From contig JAKIMF020000005.1 of NCBI GenBank assembly GCA_022605425.2, positions 592,501 to 656,500 on the forward strand: a stretch of 64,000 bases of DNA, written 5' to 3'. A model generated the notes under the pieces. That model did no database searches and was not told the DNA's origin. It saw only the letters and a list, made by a program, of their open reading frames with translations. Position numbers and translations under genes: made by a program. Of this stretch, positions 10,637-23,300 are shown one piece after another. The stretch comes from Hamiltosporidium tvaerminnensis (taxonomy: Eukaryota; Microsporidia; Dubosqiidae). Within the stretch, counting starts at the first letter, position 1; each line of letters starts with the position of its first letter.

Positions 10637-12016
10637 ATGAGAAAAATGTTGTTTTCTTTATGGGTCTTTACTATAACAGTTCATTGTGCAAGAAATCCCG
10701 TTAAATCAAATAAATGTTCTGTAGAAACATTGTTTAGTATTATAAATAAGGAAATTTTTAAACAATATGCGGAAAAAACAACTCAATATGACGAAATATC
10801 TTCAAACGAATTTTTATTTCTTGAAAGTTACAAATATATGAATACAGAGGCTACAGATGAAATATTTAAATTTTTACTTGCAAAAAAATCAAAAATGTTT
10901 CAAATAACTGTAACATACATGTATAATGACGAGAATGATTTTGGATATGTATATCACGCATCTATTTTAGTATACAACAATATATTTATAACAATCAGAT
11001 TATTAGGAAAATATTATCGAGTTTTAAACAAAAGTATTTTTCTTAAAAGTTATTTACATTATTTAAATTCTGATATAAAAAAATATTATTTACAAAAACA
11101 TATTTCTATGTTGATATTCTATTATCTAAATATATTCAAAACTATTTTTAGTAAACTGCAATCAAAAAAAGATTATTTTCATTTGGTTCCAATATTTTCA
11201 GATATAGTTTTTTTTAAAGATGTAGATAAAGACTTTTTATTTCCTTTACTTCTCAAACAAAAGTATAAGAGTGGCTATGACTATTATTTACTTGTAAATG
11301 ATGTAAGAATAAACGGTAAATATGATGAAAATAAAAAGAGTAAATGTATTTTGGAATACGCATTTACAAATACAACTTTCGAATCAATAAAAAATTTATC
11401 ATTTCGAAGAGTAGAAATTGTGACTAAATCGAGAAAGAAATATCCACATCAAAATATCACTAATAAGTTTGTTGCTACTGAAATCATTATTTGTAATCAA
11501 AGTAGATACTTAAATATATATGATATTTTTCTTTCTGGTTTTAGAGATGATATTGAATTTGAGGAGAGTGAATTGAAAGAAAACGAATTTGAAGAGAAAA
11601 AATTGAAAGAAAAAAAATCAGAAGAAAATAAATTAGATCTTATAAATTGTTTCGGTTATAAATCTGCTAATATAGATATTTTTACGTTTATTATAATTAA
11701 TAAATTGGAAAACATGAAAAAAAATAAACAAAGTAAAAAAGATAAAAAAAATAGAAAAACCGATAAAAATATTCAAGATATTGCCTATTTAAATATAGTT
11801 AATAGAGAGTTTGATATTGAGTACGATATTAAAATTTATTATAAATTATATGATAATGAAGTTGTCGATATTCTTTGCGATCAAAGTATTACGGGATTTT
11901 CCTCTGATATGTCGTTAAAAGAGAAAATATCTTTTATAATTAGATTTGTTAAAGATTGTGAAAAATATCGTTTTTGTTTGATTGATCGCAAAAATAAAAA
12001 ATCCATAATGTTTTGA
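10637..12016 (+). CDS. Secreted protein, unrecognised family, member 1 (459 aa)
   Basis: I do not recognise a known domain. The N-terminus has a hydrophobic segment (LFSLWVFTITV) ending near VHCA, a convincing signal peptide, followed by RNPVKSNK. It is a clear paralogue of the genes at 19061 and 24150. Shared features are EI.KQY (about residue 40), FLESYKY, FSDIVFFKDVDKDFL (about 185-200), DYYLLVNDVRIN, EYAFTNTTFESIKN, ATEIIICNQSRYLNIYDIF, FGYKSANIDIFTF and a C-terminal LKEKISFIIRFVKD. This member has two extra charged low-complexity inserts: Glu/Lys-rich at about 310-335, and Lys-rich MKKNKQSKKDKKNRK at about 360. No transmembrane segment after the signal peptide. Likely exported and lineage-specific; function unknown. 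Confidence 0.85.
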   Translation: MRKMLFSLWVFTITVHCARNPVKSNKCSVETLFSIINKEIFKQYAEKTTQYDEISSNEFLFLESYKYMNTEATDEIFKFLLAKKSKMFQITVTYMYNDENDFGYVYHASILVYNNIFITIRLLGKYYRVLNKSIFLKSYLHYLNSDIKKYYLQKHISMLIFYYLNIFKTIFSKLQSKKDYFHLVPIFSDIVFFKDVDKDFLFPLLLKQKYKSGYDYYLLVNDVRINGKYDENKKSKCILEYAFTNTTFESIKNLSFRRVEIVTKSRKKYPHQNITNKFVATEIIICNQSRYLNIYDIFLSGFRDDIEFEESELKENEFEEKKLKEKKSEENKLDLINCFGYKSANIDIFTFIIINKLENMKKNKQSKKDKKNRKTDKNIQDIAYLNIVNREFDIEYDIKIYYKLYDNEVVDILCDQSITGFSSDMSLKEKISFIIRFVKDCEKYRFCLIDRKNKKSIMF

Positions 12017-14336
12017 GCTCCGAATTATATAAAACTTAAATTTTCATATTTTTTTGCATTTTTTACTAATATAATTAATTAAAAAAGTAAATAATTTAAA
12101 ATTCCCAGGTATAATTCATTTGAGTTCTTTCTAATAATGTTTGGTAGCTTTTGGTTTCTGCCAAATATTCCATATTCAATTCAAAGGATGAAGAATTAAG
12201 AACATAAAAACCGGAAATCAAATTATAGTTTTGAAGATTTTATATTTTTTATTAAAAAAAACTGCGAATTTCTCTTATAAAGTCAAAAAAAGTCTTAAGT
12301 AAGGAAATTCGAATATCAAAATAGTGATTTTGGGAGACAAAAAATATTATTCAAATGTAAGAAGCAGAGCCAAGCCATTGCGCAATATTCTTTGATTGAT
12401 AATAGAAACTCTAGGTTTCATTACACCTATAAATATATTCCAAGGTCCACTGGGTTTTCAGACTTTTAATTTTTTGTATATTTTGCAAATATTAATCGAA
12501 CACTTCTGTACGAAAATAATTTAAAATTGTTTTCAAAAAACATTCTAAAAATACTGATCAATCGAATCAATTAAGTTCACAATTTAATTATTGAAATCTA
12601 AATTATAACAGTTCAGAAAAGAGAAAACAAGTAAAAGTAAAATTCTCAGCACTGATATTTTTTAAAACTACATATAGGTAGCTAGAAACTTCTGTGTAAC
12701 ATACAAAGGTTTTTATGGGCAGTTTTATTACATATGGGAATATCTAGAAATATTAAAGTATAAAACTCATAATAAAAACAGAATAAAAGTTCTAATAATA
12801 ACTCGTCTCATTATGCTGTAATTTCGAAATAATAACTAGTATAATTACTATTTAAATTTATACAAGTCGAAACTAAAAATTATAGATATAGCTCTATAAT
12901 TCTTGAACTAAAATTACAATGAAATTTATTTGTACATTTATCTTTGGTTAAAAAAAGGTTTGTTGACACAAAAACCAATATTTTCAAAAAAAATTAAAAA
13001 CGGTTTGCAAAAGTTTGTTTACTTTTTCGAGTCAAGCAAAAAATTATAAATTTATCATTAATCTTTTTTAGGTCAGAGTATGGAACCAAATGGTTGAATA
13101 GAAATACACGATATACAGTAAAACTTAACTAAACCATCATTTCAAAGAGGAGATAAGAAATATAGAATTAAAGTAAATGTATAAGTTTGATTTTGAATGA
13201 AAAAAACAAATATTTTTATTTCTCCGTAAAAAATCCAATAATATTTTATTTTTTTACATAAGTAAAAGAATTTTAATTGAATGATAGACAATTTAAATTA
13301 CATTAGGGTACTTAGAATTACTATTTTCTAGTCCAGATAGAAATTTATAATTCTAATTAGATATTTGTTAAGTTTCTTTCGATATATTTGGTCTATATTT
13401 TGAATAACTATACCTTTAAAAATGTTTTATGCAAAGTTAATTTTAAATACTTTTCTTAATCTATCTAATCTACAAAAGATTTTTGTGTTTACTTAACCGT
13501 AAAATCTGAAATTGAATTTTCCTTAAGTAACCTTTATATCTATTCTTTAATATAGATATTTTACTACAGATTAAATACTGAATATGTAAATTTATAGCAT
13601 AAAACGCAAAGTAAAATACAAAATTTTGAGAAACCTTAAAGTTCTACCAATTTTATGTGAAATTTTCAAACGATTTGTTATAATTTAAATATTGAGTTTG
13701 TAATTTTTAAAGATAAATTGAAAATAGCAACTAAAAAAGTTATTTTTTTAATTTTACAAGTACTCTAACTATGAAAATTGAAAATTATTCATAAATAAAA
13801 ATATACTTTCTTGTACTTTTTTACTTAAACTCCTTTAAAAACCTGAAAAATCAATTTCGAAAAAAAGTATTTATCTCAAATATTTGTTCTTCATATGACT
13901 AAAATTAACAAAAAATATTCATAGAATTTATAAATATTTATATTAAATAGAAAATTTTGTATTTAATTTATTATCTCAAATATACTCAACTATTCAACTG
14001 ACAAAAATAAGAAATATTAAAATTAAACTTCTATTTTAAGAAATTTACCAATAAAAGATAATTAAATACCTTTTACTTAAATTATTTACTATTGCTATGA
14101 TCAAAATAAATAGATGAAAAAAATACTTAAGGATATAAATTTTTTTAACCATAATTTTATAAAATAAACTATGATCAATATAAGTTACTTTGCCTTTCTA
14201 ATTAAGAAAAAGGTGTTTTCTAATAAATAGCAGAATTTAAACAAATGCTTTATATTCTTACTTCTTGATTTTTTAAAAATAATATTTTACATTCAATTTG
14301 AATCAATACAACTTTATATTGTTTAAATATATTTTT
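12017..14336. other. AT-rich gene-free stretch
   Basis: No open frame, RNA gene or repeat copy recognised. Sequence is non-repetitive AT-rich. Confidence 0.5.
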
Positions 14337-15065
14337 GTAGAGAGAGGATAACCACATAAAAAACTTTCTGCTTGACAATGGGTGTGTGGAACTGGTGTGA
14401 GGTCATTGTTTGGATTTTTGGTGGGACTAAAACCACACTACATCTTCGGTTGATCCATGGGAGTTGTTATGGGAAGAAAAGATCTAAGAAATGGAGAAAC
14501 TTTTTCTACAAATTTATTTGTAGTTTTTTATGTAACCAGATTGCAGACCGCAGCTGAACATGAAGGTATTTGGTATGTAAAACCATAAAAAGCTAATTTT
14601 GCACACACATGTTAGACAATTTAGCGCCTGTGAGATATTAAATAAAAAAACCATTAAAAGCCCGAAGAGCTTAGTAGCAGGTTATACCTGTTGGTATGAC
14701 ATTGCACTGTCTAGGTGGACCCCATGTAAATCTCTGAAATATATCTTAGCTAGAAGTTTATTGGGTTCAGAAAGTGTAGAGTAAGTGGGAATGCTGCATA
14801 GTCTTGGGGGAGCCCAGGGGGGGCTTCGGCCTTCGATCACACTCCATGCAACGGACATTAACGAACTCCGGGCAACTGCCTCGCCTAGTAATTAGGTTCT
14901 ACACACCTGGTAGGTGAAAGGCTTTGGGACGTAGGTATCGCAGGGGTTACCGATGGAGTGTTGGGGTAGCAGTCATTTATGTTAAACCTAGAACTGCGTT
15001 AATGTCATAAAAACAAATATAACACTTGCCACTATTGTAAAAAGATGTGATATTTTTAAATAAAG
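14337..15065 (+). mobile_element. SINE-like element, copy B (full length)
   Basis: About 729 bp, starting GTAGAGAGAGGATAACCACA and ending GATGTGATATTTTTAAATAA. It matches copies C (inverted, 17201-17929) and E (39758-40480) nearly end to end. No reading frame stays open across copies, no terminal inverted repeats, and the sequence is much richer in GC than its surroundings in the middle (CTTGGGGGAGCCCAGGGGGG near 14800). I could not find a convincing target duplication for this copy. Confidence 0.8.
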
Positions 15066-17187
15066 TACTAACTAAATCTTATACGAAAAAATAATTCGAC
15101 TTTCTAAAATATTCTACTATAAATTTCTTATCAATCTATTTAGTAACGTTTATTCTTGCTTGTTTTTTATACTATATATATAATATGTCTATATATTAAG
15201 GAGACTTAAGATTTATAATTTTATATCTATGAAAAAATATAAATCAAAGAGATTGATGTTTTAATTATAGCTAAGCAAATAATTGGAATGTAAAATTAAA
15301 AATCACATTTTGACTTTAAAATATAAAAAAATGAAATAAAATTTTGCACAAAATTCCAATTATATCGCTTTTAAATATTTAAAGTTATAATTAATATCTT
15401 TTGTATAGTAGATCATCAAACAAAATCCCTTGGTTTACTACTTAAAATGCAAAGAAAATAAATTATAGTTAAAATCTGGTAAGTATTAATATCTTTAAAC
15501 TCTAGTATAAAAATCTATTTTATTAAATATTAAATATTTTATAAAAAATACAATTAAGAATTACTTATTATTAAATTTTTGATCATTATTCAAGGAAATT
15601 GTAAGAAAATATGTTTTATAGGTGAAAAAACGAAATTCTAATGTGATTTCTAACAAATTCTTAGTTTAAATTATTTATGATTTATTTGAAGTTCTGTTTG
15701 ATAACGATTTTGCGTTTATTTATTTAATTTATTGGCTTTTATGAGACAACTTAGATTTTTTTGGAGTGGAATTTTTTAAGATTAAAAATATGGTTTATAA
15801 TTTTTGTATTTCTATATGTATATTTCTTCGGTATCATTTGAATCACTTCCCTATAAAAATTGTGAATTACTTAAAAACAGCCATTCTAATTGCTTCAGTA
15901 AGAAGTTAAAACTTCATTTTTTTTATTTTAGGAGATATTACGTTTCATATTAATATTAGAAGAAATTAAGAAAAAGAGAACTTTAAGAAGAAATTTATCA
16001 TAAGAAGATTCTAAATATAGCTTTTTACTATCCGTTTATTTAGTAAATTAAAATATTTGGAATGTAAACCTCTCTATGGTAATTTTACTAAAAAAAATTT
16101 CGAGATAAATTTTTATATAAAAAGGAAAGAAATGAATTACTATTTTCTTTTGAAACGACAAACCCTATTATTTCCTTTCTTCTAATTTTATAGGTATTTT
16201 CATTTAGTTAAAATTTTACATTGATTTCACTTACGTATAATCGTTCATGAAGTCTTTATAAAAAATTTGACACATTTTTCAGGTTCTAGAAAAATCTCTT
16301 TTACACCAAACCTAATCGGTTTTTATTCTCTTTAATACAATAGGATGTTTTTAAAAGGATCATACTAGTTTTTATAGACAAAAATCTCTTCATATTTCAC
16401 TGGAAATTTTATGGTGATTTTTTTCTGTAGTATTACAATTTTTTAAATCTTCTGCCACATTTCTGTTGTGATTCTTTTAGATGATTGTTAATGTTAAACA
16501 GATTAATACGCATATTAATCATGTTAGACCAAAATTTTTATAACTATAATTCATATCACAATCATTGTTCTGATTTTATTTGCAATTGTTAAAAAACTTT
16601 TACACTAAAAAGGTTCATAGAAGACATTAAAGAAAAACACGAATATATTTTGAACAAATCTAAAGACTATTATAGCAATTTATCACTACTTTAGAAGTCT
16701 ATTGCACAGTTAATATTCTGCAACAAATAAAAGAGAAATATATTTTGTTTAGACATAATTATAATGGAGACTTTAATATTGATAACAAAATGCAGCTATT
16801 TTTTCTGAAGTCGTATGAGGTGTTCGAATTAGTGTGAAATGAAGCAAATGCAAAGAGGTTGTTATGGTATCGTGACGATAAAGAAGTAATAATGATTTTA
16901 TTAGATGTTAATTCGTGCATTTATACGCAAACTAGAATAAAAACTCAGAATTTCTATTGAATGTAAAGGTAGGAAAACAAAGGTTATATAAAATATAAAA
17001 AACATATTAGAAGATATTATTCTGAACAAACAGAATTCAAACTAATTTTTTGATAAAATGACTTTTGTTTAAATGAAAAATCGCCTTATAATTTGGTGTA
17101 GTAATTGCAATATTTCAGGTATACCAATTTAAAAGCTTAAAAACAGTAAATTAAGCTATGATACGTCAATTATATTTTCTAAAAATG
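15066..17187. other. Gene-free spacer between two inverted SINE-like copies
   Basis: About 2.1 kb of AT-rich sequence without genes, flanked by copies B and C in opposite orientation, so B-spacer-C forms a large inverted repeat with arms of about 730 bp. Confidence 0.5.
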
Positions 17188-17200
17188 TTTACTAGGACAC
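17188..17200. repeat. Target-site duplication, left, of copy C
   Basis: TTTACTAGGACAC here matches TTTACTAGGATAC at 17930-17942 with one C/T difference, directly flanking the element. Confidence 0.75.
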
Positions 17201-17929
17201 TTTATTTAAAAGTATCACATCTTTTTAAAATATTGGCAAGTGTTATATTTGTTTTTATAACATTAACGCAGTTCTAGGTTTAACATAAATGACTTCTACC
17301 CCAACACTCCATCGGTAACCCCTGCGATACCTACGTCCCAAAGCCTTTCATCTACCAGGTGTGTAGAACCTAATTAATAGGCGAGGCAGTTGCCCGGAGT
17401 TCGTTAATGTCCGTTGCATGGAGTGTGATCGAAGGCCGAAGTCCCCCCTGGGCTCCCCCAAGACTATGCAGCATTCCCACTTACTCTACACTTTCTGAAC
17501 CCAATAAACTTCTAGCTAAGATATATTTCAGAGATTTAAATGGGGTCCACCTAGACAGTGAATGTCATACCAACAGGTATAACCTGCTACTTAGCTCTCC
17601 CGGCTTTTAATGGGTTTTATTTTTATATCTCCCAGACGCTAAGTCTTCTAACCCGAGTGAGCAAGGCTAGGTTTCCATGCTTTTACATGGCCATTACCTA
17701 CATGTTCAGCTGCGGTCTGCAATCTGGTTGCATAAAAAACTACAAATAAATTTGTAGAAAAAGTTTCTCCATTTCTTAGATCTCTCCTCTTCATAACAAC
17801 TCCCATGGAACAACCGAAGATGTAGTGTGATTGTATTTCCATCAAAATCCAAAACAATGATTCTCACACCAACTTCACACACTCATTGCCAATCAGAAAG
17901 TTTTTTATGTGGTTAAGCTCCCTCCACTA
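17201..17929 (-). mobile_element. SINE-like element, copy C (full length, inverted)
   Basis: Minus-strand copy of 729 bp, bounded on both sides by a 13-bp near-perfect duplication. It defines the element ends: GTGGAGGGAGCTTAACCACA at the 5' end and CTTTTAAATAAA at the 3' end. Translated minus-strand frame 17857-17648 (HYIFGCSMGVVM..., RLQTAAEHVGN) is also readable in copy E and partly in B, but with stops, so I treat it as non-coding or a relic. Ends without inverted repeats plus a variable-length duplication fit retroposition rather than a DNA transposon. Confidence 0.85.
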
Positions 17930-17942
17930 TTTACTAGGATAC
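17930..17942. repeat. Target-site duplication, right, of copy C
   Basis: TTTACTAGGATAC, partner of 17188-17200. Confidence 0.75.
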
Positions 17943-19060
17943 TAAATTTAAATAATTATATTCCTATTAAAGACCTATGTGTTAGTAATTAAATTTTGTA
18001 AAAAATCTAAGTTTTTAAAGCTTTAAATACCTATATAACGATTTCTTGTCGAAATAAATATTAAAAACGCAGCAAACGAATTAAATACATTGTTTGTACT
18101 TTACCCAACTAATAAACAAGAATTCTCGTTTTAAAACTTCTATAAATTATATTCAGGCAAAAAATAAAGAAATATCTCCTCTTTACATGATTATTTATAT
18201 CAGTGCAAGAATTTTTTCATGTTCTATAATATACACTTTATGTTTTATTAGAATAGAAATTGTATAATAGAATAAACTTTTTGTATTATATAATATACTA
18301 TTGATGTTGATTTTTAGTAGAGAATTAACTAAAGTAAAGTTTATATAAATTTTAAATTATTTCATCAAATTTGTTTAAAATCTTAAGCAGAAAGATTAAA
18401 AGTTTTATTTCTTATAAGATTTATTTTGTCAGAATTACTGTAATTGTAGGAATTTAGTTCTAATATTACTACATATTACAGGTTTTTTATACTGAATTTT
18501 AACTTATAGTTATAATAAATGTTTTAGGAAACGCTTTTATAGTCAAAAGACCGGAGAATTGTATTTAATTAAAAAAGAATGTAGATTTCAAAATCTAAAG
18601 TATAATGATCAATATTTTTATTTGCAATATATAAATTTAACATAATAATTATCTCACTATTTCTAAATACATAAAAGCCAAAACAAAGATTATTATAATA
18701 CAATAAACAGGTTAGAATATAAAATATTTGTTTCAGATGCTAAAATAATGGTATCGAGTTTATATTATGAATTACCTTCGTTTCTCAATAAACATGAAAC
18801 GTTTTTTTACAGCAATAATACAAAAAATGGCAAAAAATACAAAATAAATTATATTTTTTTATTAAAGCCATAATATATTAATTACCTATGAATATTCCAT
18901 ACATTTTAGAATCAAATGCAAAATACAATTGCGAAGAATTTCTTTGTATTGGTCGTTCATCTAATATATTTTTTTTTTAATTAATTTTAATTTGATTAAT
19001 TTTTTTAATTTCGGTATATTAGATAAAATTTTATTTCATTGAAAATCCGAGAAAAGAAAT
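17943..19060. other. AT-rich intergenic, upstream of secreted-family gene 2
   Basis: No gene. The 90 bases before the ATG at 19061 contain TTTTAATTAATTTTAATTTG and GATTAATTTTTTTAAT, resembling the AATTAAT words upstream of the other family members. No CCC motif at the start. Confidence 0.4.
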
Positions 19061-20380
19061 ATGAAATACATATTAATCATAATATTATCTAATTTTTGTA
19101 CAAAAAATCCAATAAAAAGCAAGAAATATTATATAAACACAGTATTTGATGTTATAAAGAAGGAAATTTATAAACAATATATTGAAAAATCGAAAAGAAT
19201 TGATAAAATATGTTCGTATGAATATTTATTTCTTGAGAGTAAGAAATGTTTTAATATGGAAGCATCAGAGGAAATATATAAATTTATATTTGCAAAAAAG
19301 GTTAAAAAGTTTCAAGTAATGATATCTTTAGTACAAAGTAATGAAATGTATAATGGATTTGTTTTTAATATATCTATAAGTATTTTTGGTAAACGCTTTA
19401 TTGGCTTTGGATTTAACGATAGTTTTTATCGAGTTAGGTACAAAAATATTTGTAGGAAAAGCTATTCAAATTTTACTAATACTGAAATAAAAGAATACTT
19501 TATAAAAAAACATATATTGAGGTTTATATTCTGGTATATTAATATTATTAAAAAAATAATTCAAAAAATGATATTAGATAGAAATAAAATGAGTATTCTG
19601 ACTATCTTTTCTGATATAGTTTATTTTGAAGATTGTGATCGTGATTTTCTTTCTCGTTTACTTATCAGACAAAATTATACGAGCGATAATGATTGTTCTT
19701 TACTCATAAATTTTATAAAGATCAATGATAAATATGAGGAGACCAAAAATAATAAAACCTTTTTAGAATATTCATTTACAAATATTATATTCGAATCTAT
19801 AAAAAATATATCTTTTGAGAGAGTAGAATTTTCAGATCAGTTATTGGAAGACGAACAAAATGTCACCGTTTATAATAAAATTGTAGCGAAAGAAATAATT
19901 AAATGCGGTGAAAATACATATTTAAATATTTATGATATATTTTTTTCAAGTTTCAAAAATGGTTTAAAAATGCAAAATCGAGAAATAGAAAATTTAGATG
20001 TTTTTGGTTATTCTTCAGCTAATATTGATGCCATTACATTTATTAAGGTTAATACGCCTGGTAAATCCATTAAAACCAATAAAGCCAATAAATCCAATAA
20101 AATTATAAAAATAAAAAAAGATTTTAAGGAGATTTGTTGTCTGATTATACGTAACAGAGAGTTTAATCTTGAATATAATATTGATATTTCTTATAAAGTT
20201 TATAATAATGAAATTACAGATATTTTTGTCAATCAGAGAATACCTGGGTTTTATGCTCATCATACATTGAAAGACAAAATAGCTTGTATACTTCGATTTG
20301 TTAAAGAACATGAAATATACAATTTCAAATTAGTATATTGGGATCTATCAAAATCTAAAAAAATATACGCGGCATGCTAA
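19061..20380 (+). CDS. Secreted protein, unrecognised family, member 2 (439 aa)
   Basis: Paralogue of the genes at 10637 and 24150. A short hydrophobic start (YILIIILSNFC) serves as signal peptide and is followed by TKNPIKSKKYY, matching RNPVKSNK and TKNPAKTKK of the sisters. Conserved blocks: EIYKQYIEKS, SYEYLFLES, FSDIVYFEDCDRDFLSRLL, LLINFIKIN, EYSFTNIIFESIKNISFER, AKEIIKCGENTYLNIYDIF, FGYSSANIDAITF, NREFNLEYNIDISYK and LKDKIACILRFVKE. A Lys/Asn/Ser-rich run (KTNKANKSNKIIKIKK) stands where member 1 has its Lys-rich insert and member 3 has almost none. No further membrane segment. Export is inferred from the signal peptide; the molecular role is unknown. Confidence 0.85.
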   Translation: MKYILIIILSNFCTKNPIKSKKYYINTVFDVIKKEIYKQYIEKSKRIDKICSYEYLFLESKKCFNMEASEEIYKFIFAKKVKKFQVMISLVQSNEMYNGFVFNISISIFGKRFIGFGFNDSFYRVRYKNICRKSYSNFTNTEIKEYFIKKHILRFIFWYINIIKKIIQKMILDRNKMSILTIFSDIVYFEDCDRDFLSRLLIRQNYTSDNDCSLLINFIKINDKYEETKNNKTFLEYSFTNIIFESIKNISFERVEFSDQLLEDEQNVTVYNKIVAKEIIKCGENTYLNIYDIFFSSFKNGLKMQNREIENLDVFGYSSANIDAITFIKVNTPGKSIKTNKANKSNKIIKIKKDFKEICCLIIRNREFNLEYNIDISYKVYNNEITDIFVNQRIPGFYAHHTLKDKIACILRFVKEHEIYNFKLVYWDLSKSKKIYAAC

Positions 20381-23300
20381 TTGTTATTATAGTGAAATTG
20401 CGAAGATTTAAAATATATTTAACTGAATATTACTTTTTAATGTAAAAAAATTCATGTTTATACAAACATATATAAACATTCTACAAATTAAAGTTATGCT
20501 TTAAAATTGTTTTAGACATTAGATCTTACGATTTATTTCATTTATCAACTATATTATTGTAAATCTTACATTTTTTTGATTTTTCCCCTAGATTTTACAA
20601 CGATAATTTATTTTCATCATGTTTACCTGAAAACATGTGTTCCGTAGCTTTATATTATTTTTTGCAAATTTTCTTTGGATTTCGTGTTTACACGAAACCC
20701 AATATCATAACATGAATTTGTGTTAGATATTTGTATAAAACATCTTCATACCATTTATCAGTTCCGCTTAGGATGTGATCTAGAATAAAATCTTTTTTTT
20801 TCTTCATATGACGTCTGACTGTATTTTAAGTAATACACGAGAAATATTTAATTAAATTAATATATAAAGCTTTCTATAATATACTCGTTGTTATTTTTCT
20901 TCACAGTAACATCTTAGATAGCAGATAATGAATTATCTTAAAAAATTGTTAAATAGCGTGATAAAGTAATACAGACCCTAAGATACTTTGTTTTTCAGTA
21001 TAATAGAATGAAGAAAATCTTGAAATGAATTCAAACTTTGATGATTATTTTCATTTTAAATTTTCTACCAATAAGACATATCTGTTTGTGTTTCAAATAC
21101 AAATTATTTTCTAAACCTGTACTTGCTTTATTTATCACATTTTCTGCTTTTGAGATTTCCATGGTTTGACTTCAAATTTTTTTTTTAAATGAATTTATAC
21201 ATTTCGTGAAAATCATAACGAAACACTTACTTTTCTGTTTACTCCGCTATACCTATGATATTTCGTATTTAATGCGGCAACATATTAATTGTATTTCATA
21301 TCATTTATAATATTTGAATTTTGATCTCGCCAAAATGTTTTCTATTTCAAATTAAAACCATTATTTTGCTAAATAGCTCGATCTCTCCTTGAATAAGCCA
21401 ATTTAATAATAACCTATATAAATATCTCGCCAACAAATACTTGCTAAGATTTCAAATTAATTTATATTTCGTTTTTCAAGATCATTTTTTTGTGATACTG
21501 TCTCTATTCTATGATAGACTTAACAAGGATATATCAACGATAAATAAATATGATTTAATTGGTTTGTCATTTTTAGAATGTCTTTTAATCAATTTTTATG
21601 TGATGAATATCTTATAATCAGCATATGAGTCGAAAAATAATATATTTATTCGATTTAAACTATATGTCTTTGATAGAAGCCGGAATTAGAAGTTGAAGAG
21701 AAATTTTCTATTTATAAGGCTAATTATATATGATTTCTTATGCTACCGCTATCAATTTATTATCTTTCTTGGGGGATCAAGTTGTTTCTTTTCATGGTAT
21801 TTTTAGTAATACTAAATGAACTATATTAGATAATTGCTGCATTTATAAATTAAATTTGAAGTATTTAATGAATCGAATACTTTTTTAGGTTAAGCTGTTT
21901 TCTCTTTTGAATGTATATACTATACAAGTAATAACTTTGTAAACCTTTTTTTTACTATTTATAAGTATATTTGTATGTCTATGGAATCAATAAGAATGGA
22001 ATTATCAATAATATGTATTACTTCTAACATAGACTCTCTATATTTGTCTTAAACTTTGTAAAATAAATTTTTTGAATCGTGAATAATCAAAGCAAATTCT
22101 CATCGAATCGCTAGAAAAGAACTTTAATGAATCACGGATCTATTTTATTATGAGAATATTTTTGATAAATTTTAAATTCTTTATATGCTTATTGAACATG
22201 GGAGTCAACAGATAATTATTCTTTTTAAATTGAAAAGAGAGAAATTATCCATATTTTATTATTTTCGAATTTTTCTCACCTATGATTTTCTTTCTTGAAC
22301 TGATATACGAATCTTTTTTTGAGGTAATTACTTGAGTAAGTTTTGTTTTAAATAGTCAAATTTGAGATTCCTTCGTAATAGCCTAAATCATAATTAATTA
22401 TTATAACTTTATTACCTTAAATCATATTTGTCTTAAAACGCTTCTGAAATTGTTATGGAACTTATATATTTTTATCCTTGCCTTTAGTGGTTCAATAAGC
22501 GAGCTACTGCTTAATCCTCCAGGTTTAGCGATCTTTGTTTCGTTTCCAGTGAAATTGCTATACGGATGAGGCACATAAGAATTTTTATTTTTAAATAGCC
22601 TTTATGATTTAAGAATATCTTTATAATAAAAACCCCGATGTTCTTAGAACATAGGGCTTTTATATTGATATTAAACCAATGAATAACCATATGTTTTTTG
22701 GATAAATAGCGTAATCTTCAGCAGATTTGAGTCAAACACTACTCAGCAAGTATTTGATATGTTATCATCTTATAAAATTATCGCCTTGGAAATAAGTCAA
22801 ACGAACGGCAAGTGACTTTATTCATAATATGATTATTATTCTATTACAGTTCAAAATTATCCTGGAAATTCATTTTCGCTATAATTATATCTGTAAAAGC
22901 ACTTTTAAAAATTTAAATAATATTGAGTTATAGATAGACTAAATACAGCATACTTTGGTAAATATGGTTATATTTAATTTTTGCGGTTTTTTAAATGTAA
23001 AAATTTAAACTTTATTTTTGATCTACTATCTATTGAACTCAATATATTGTTCGCTTAGATTTATAAAAAGTTTCTTATGGAATTTTTCAAAAGCTTCGGA
23101 TGTGAAGGAAACGACTCTTTTTATACATTTTAACGGCGATTAAAAACGAATGATTCCTTATTATTTCATTTTAAGTTTATGCAACGTTATATCGCGGATA
23201 TAAACATGTTAAATTACGTCGAGGTTTCTTGTTCCAGCTTTGAAATTACATTGTTTTCATAAATCCAAAAAAACCCTTATTAGGTATAATTTCTTTATAT

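Noticed and set aside
17407-17857. Possible genes inside the SINE-like copies (also 14372-14784, 39803-40258, 51492-51689, 62802-62993)
   Set aside because: The frames are not kept open between copies; the readable HYIFGCSMGVVM frame is short, starts differ and it is interrupted in copy B.
22490-22580. GC-richer patch considered as a tRNA gene
   Set aside because: No cloverleaf or A/B-box pair could be formed on either strand. No tRNA or rRNA was recognised anywhere in the window.
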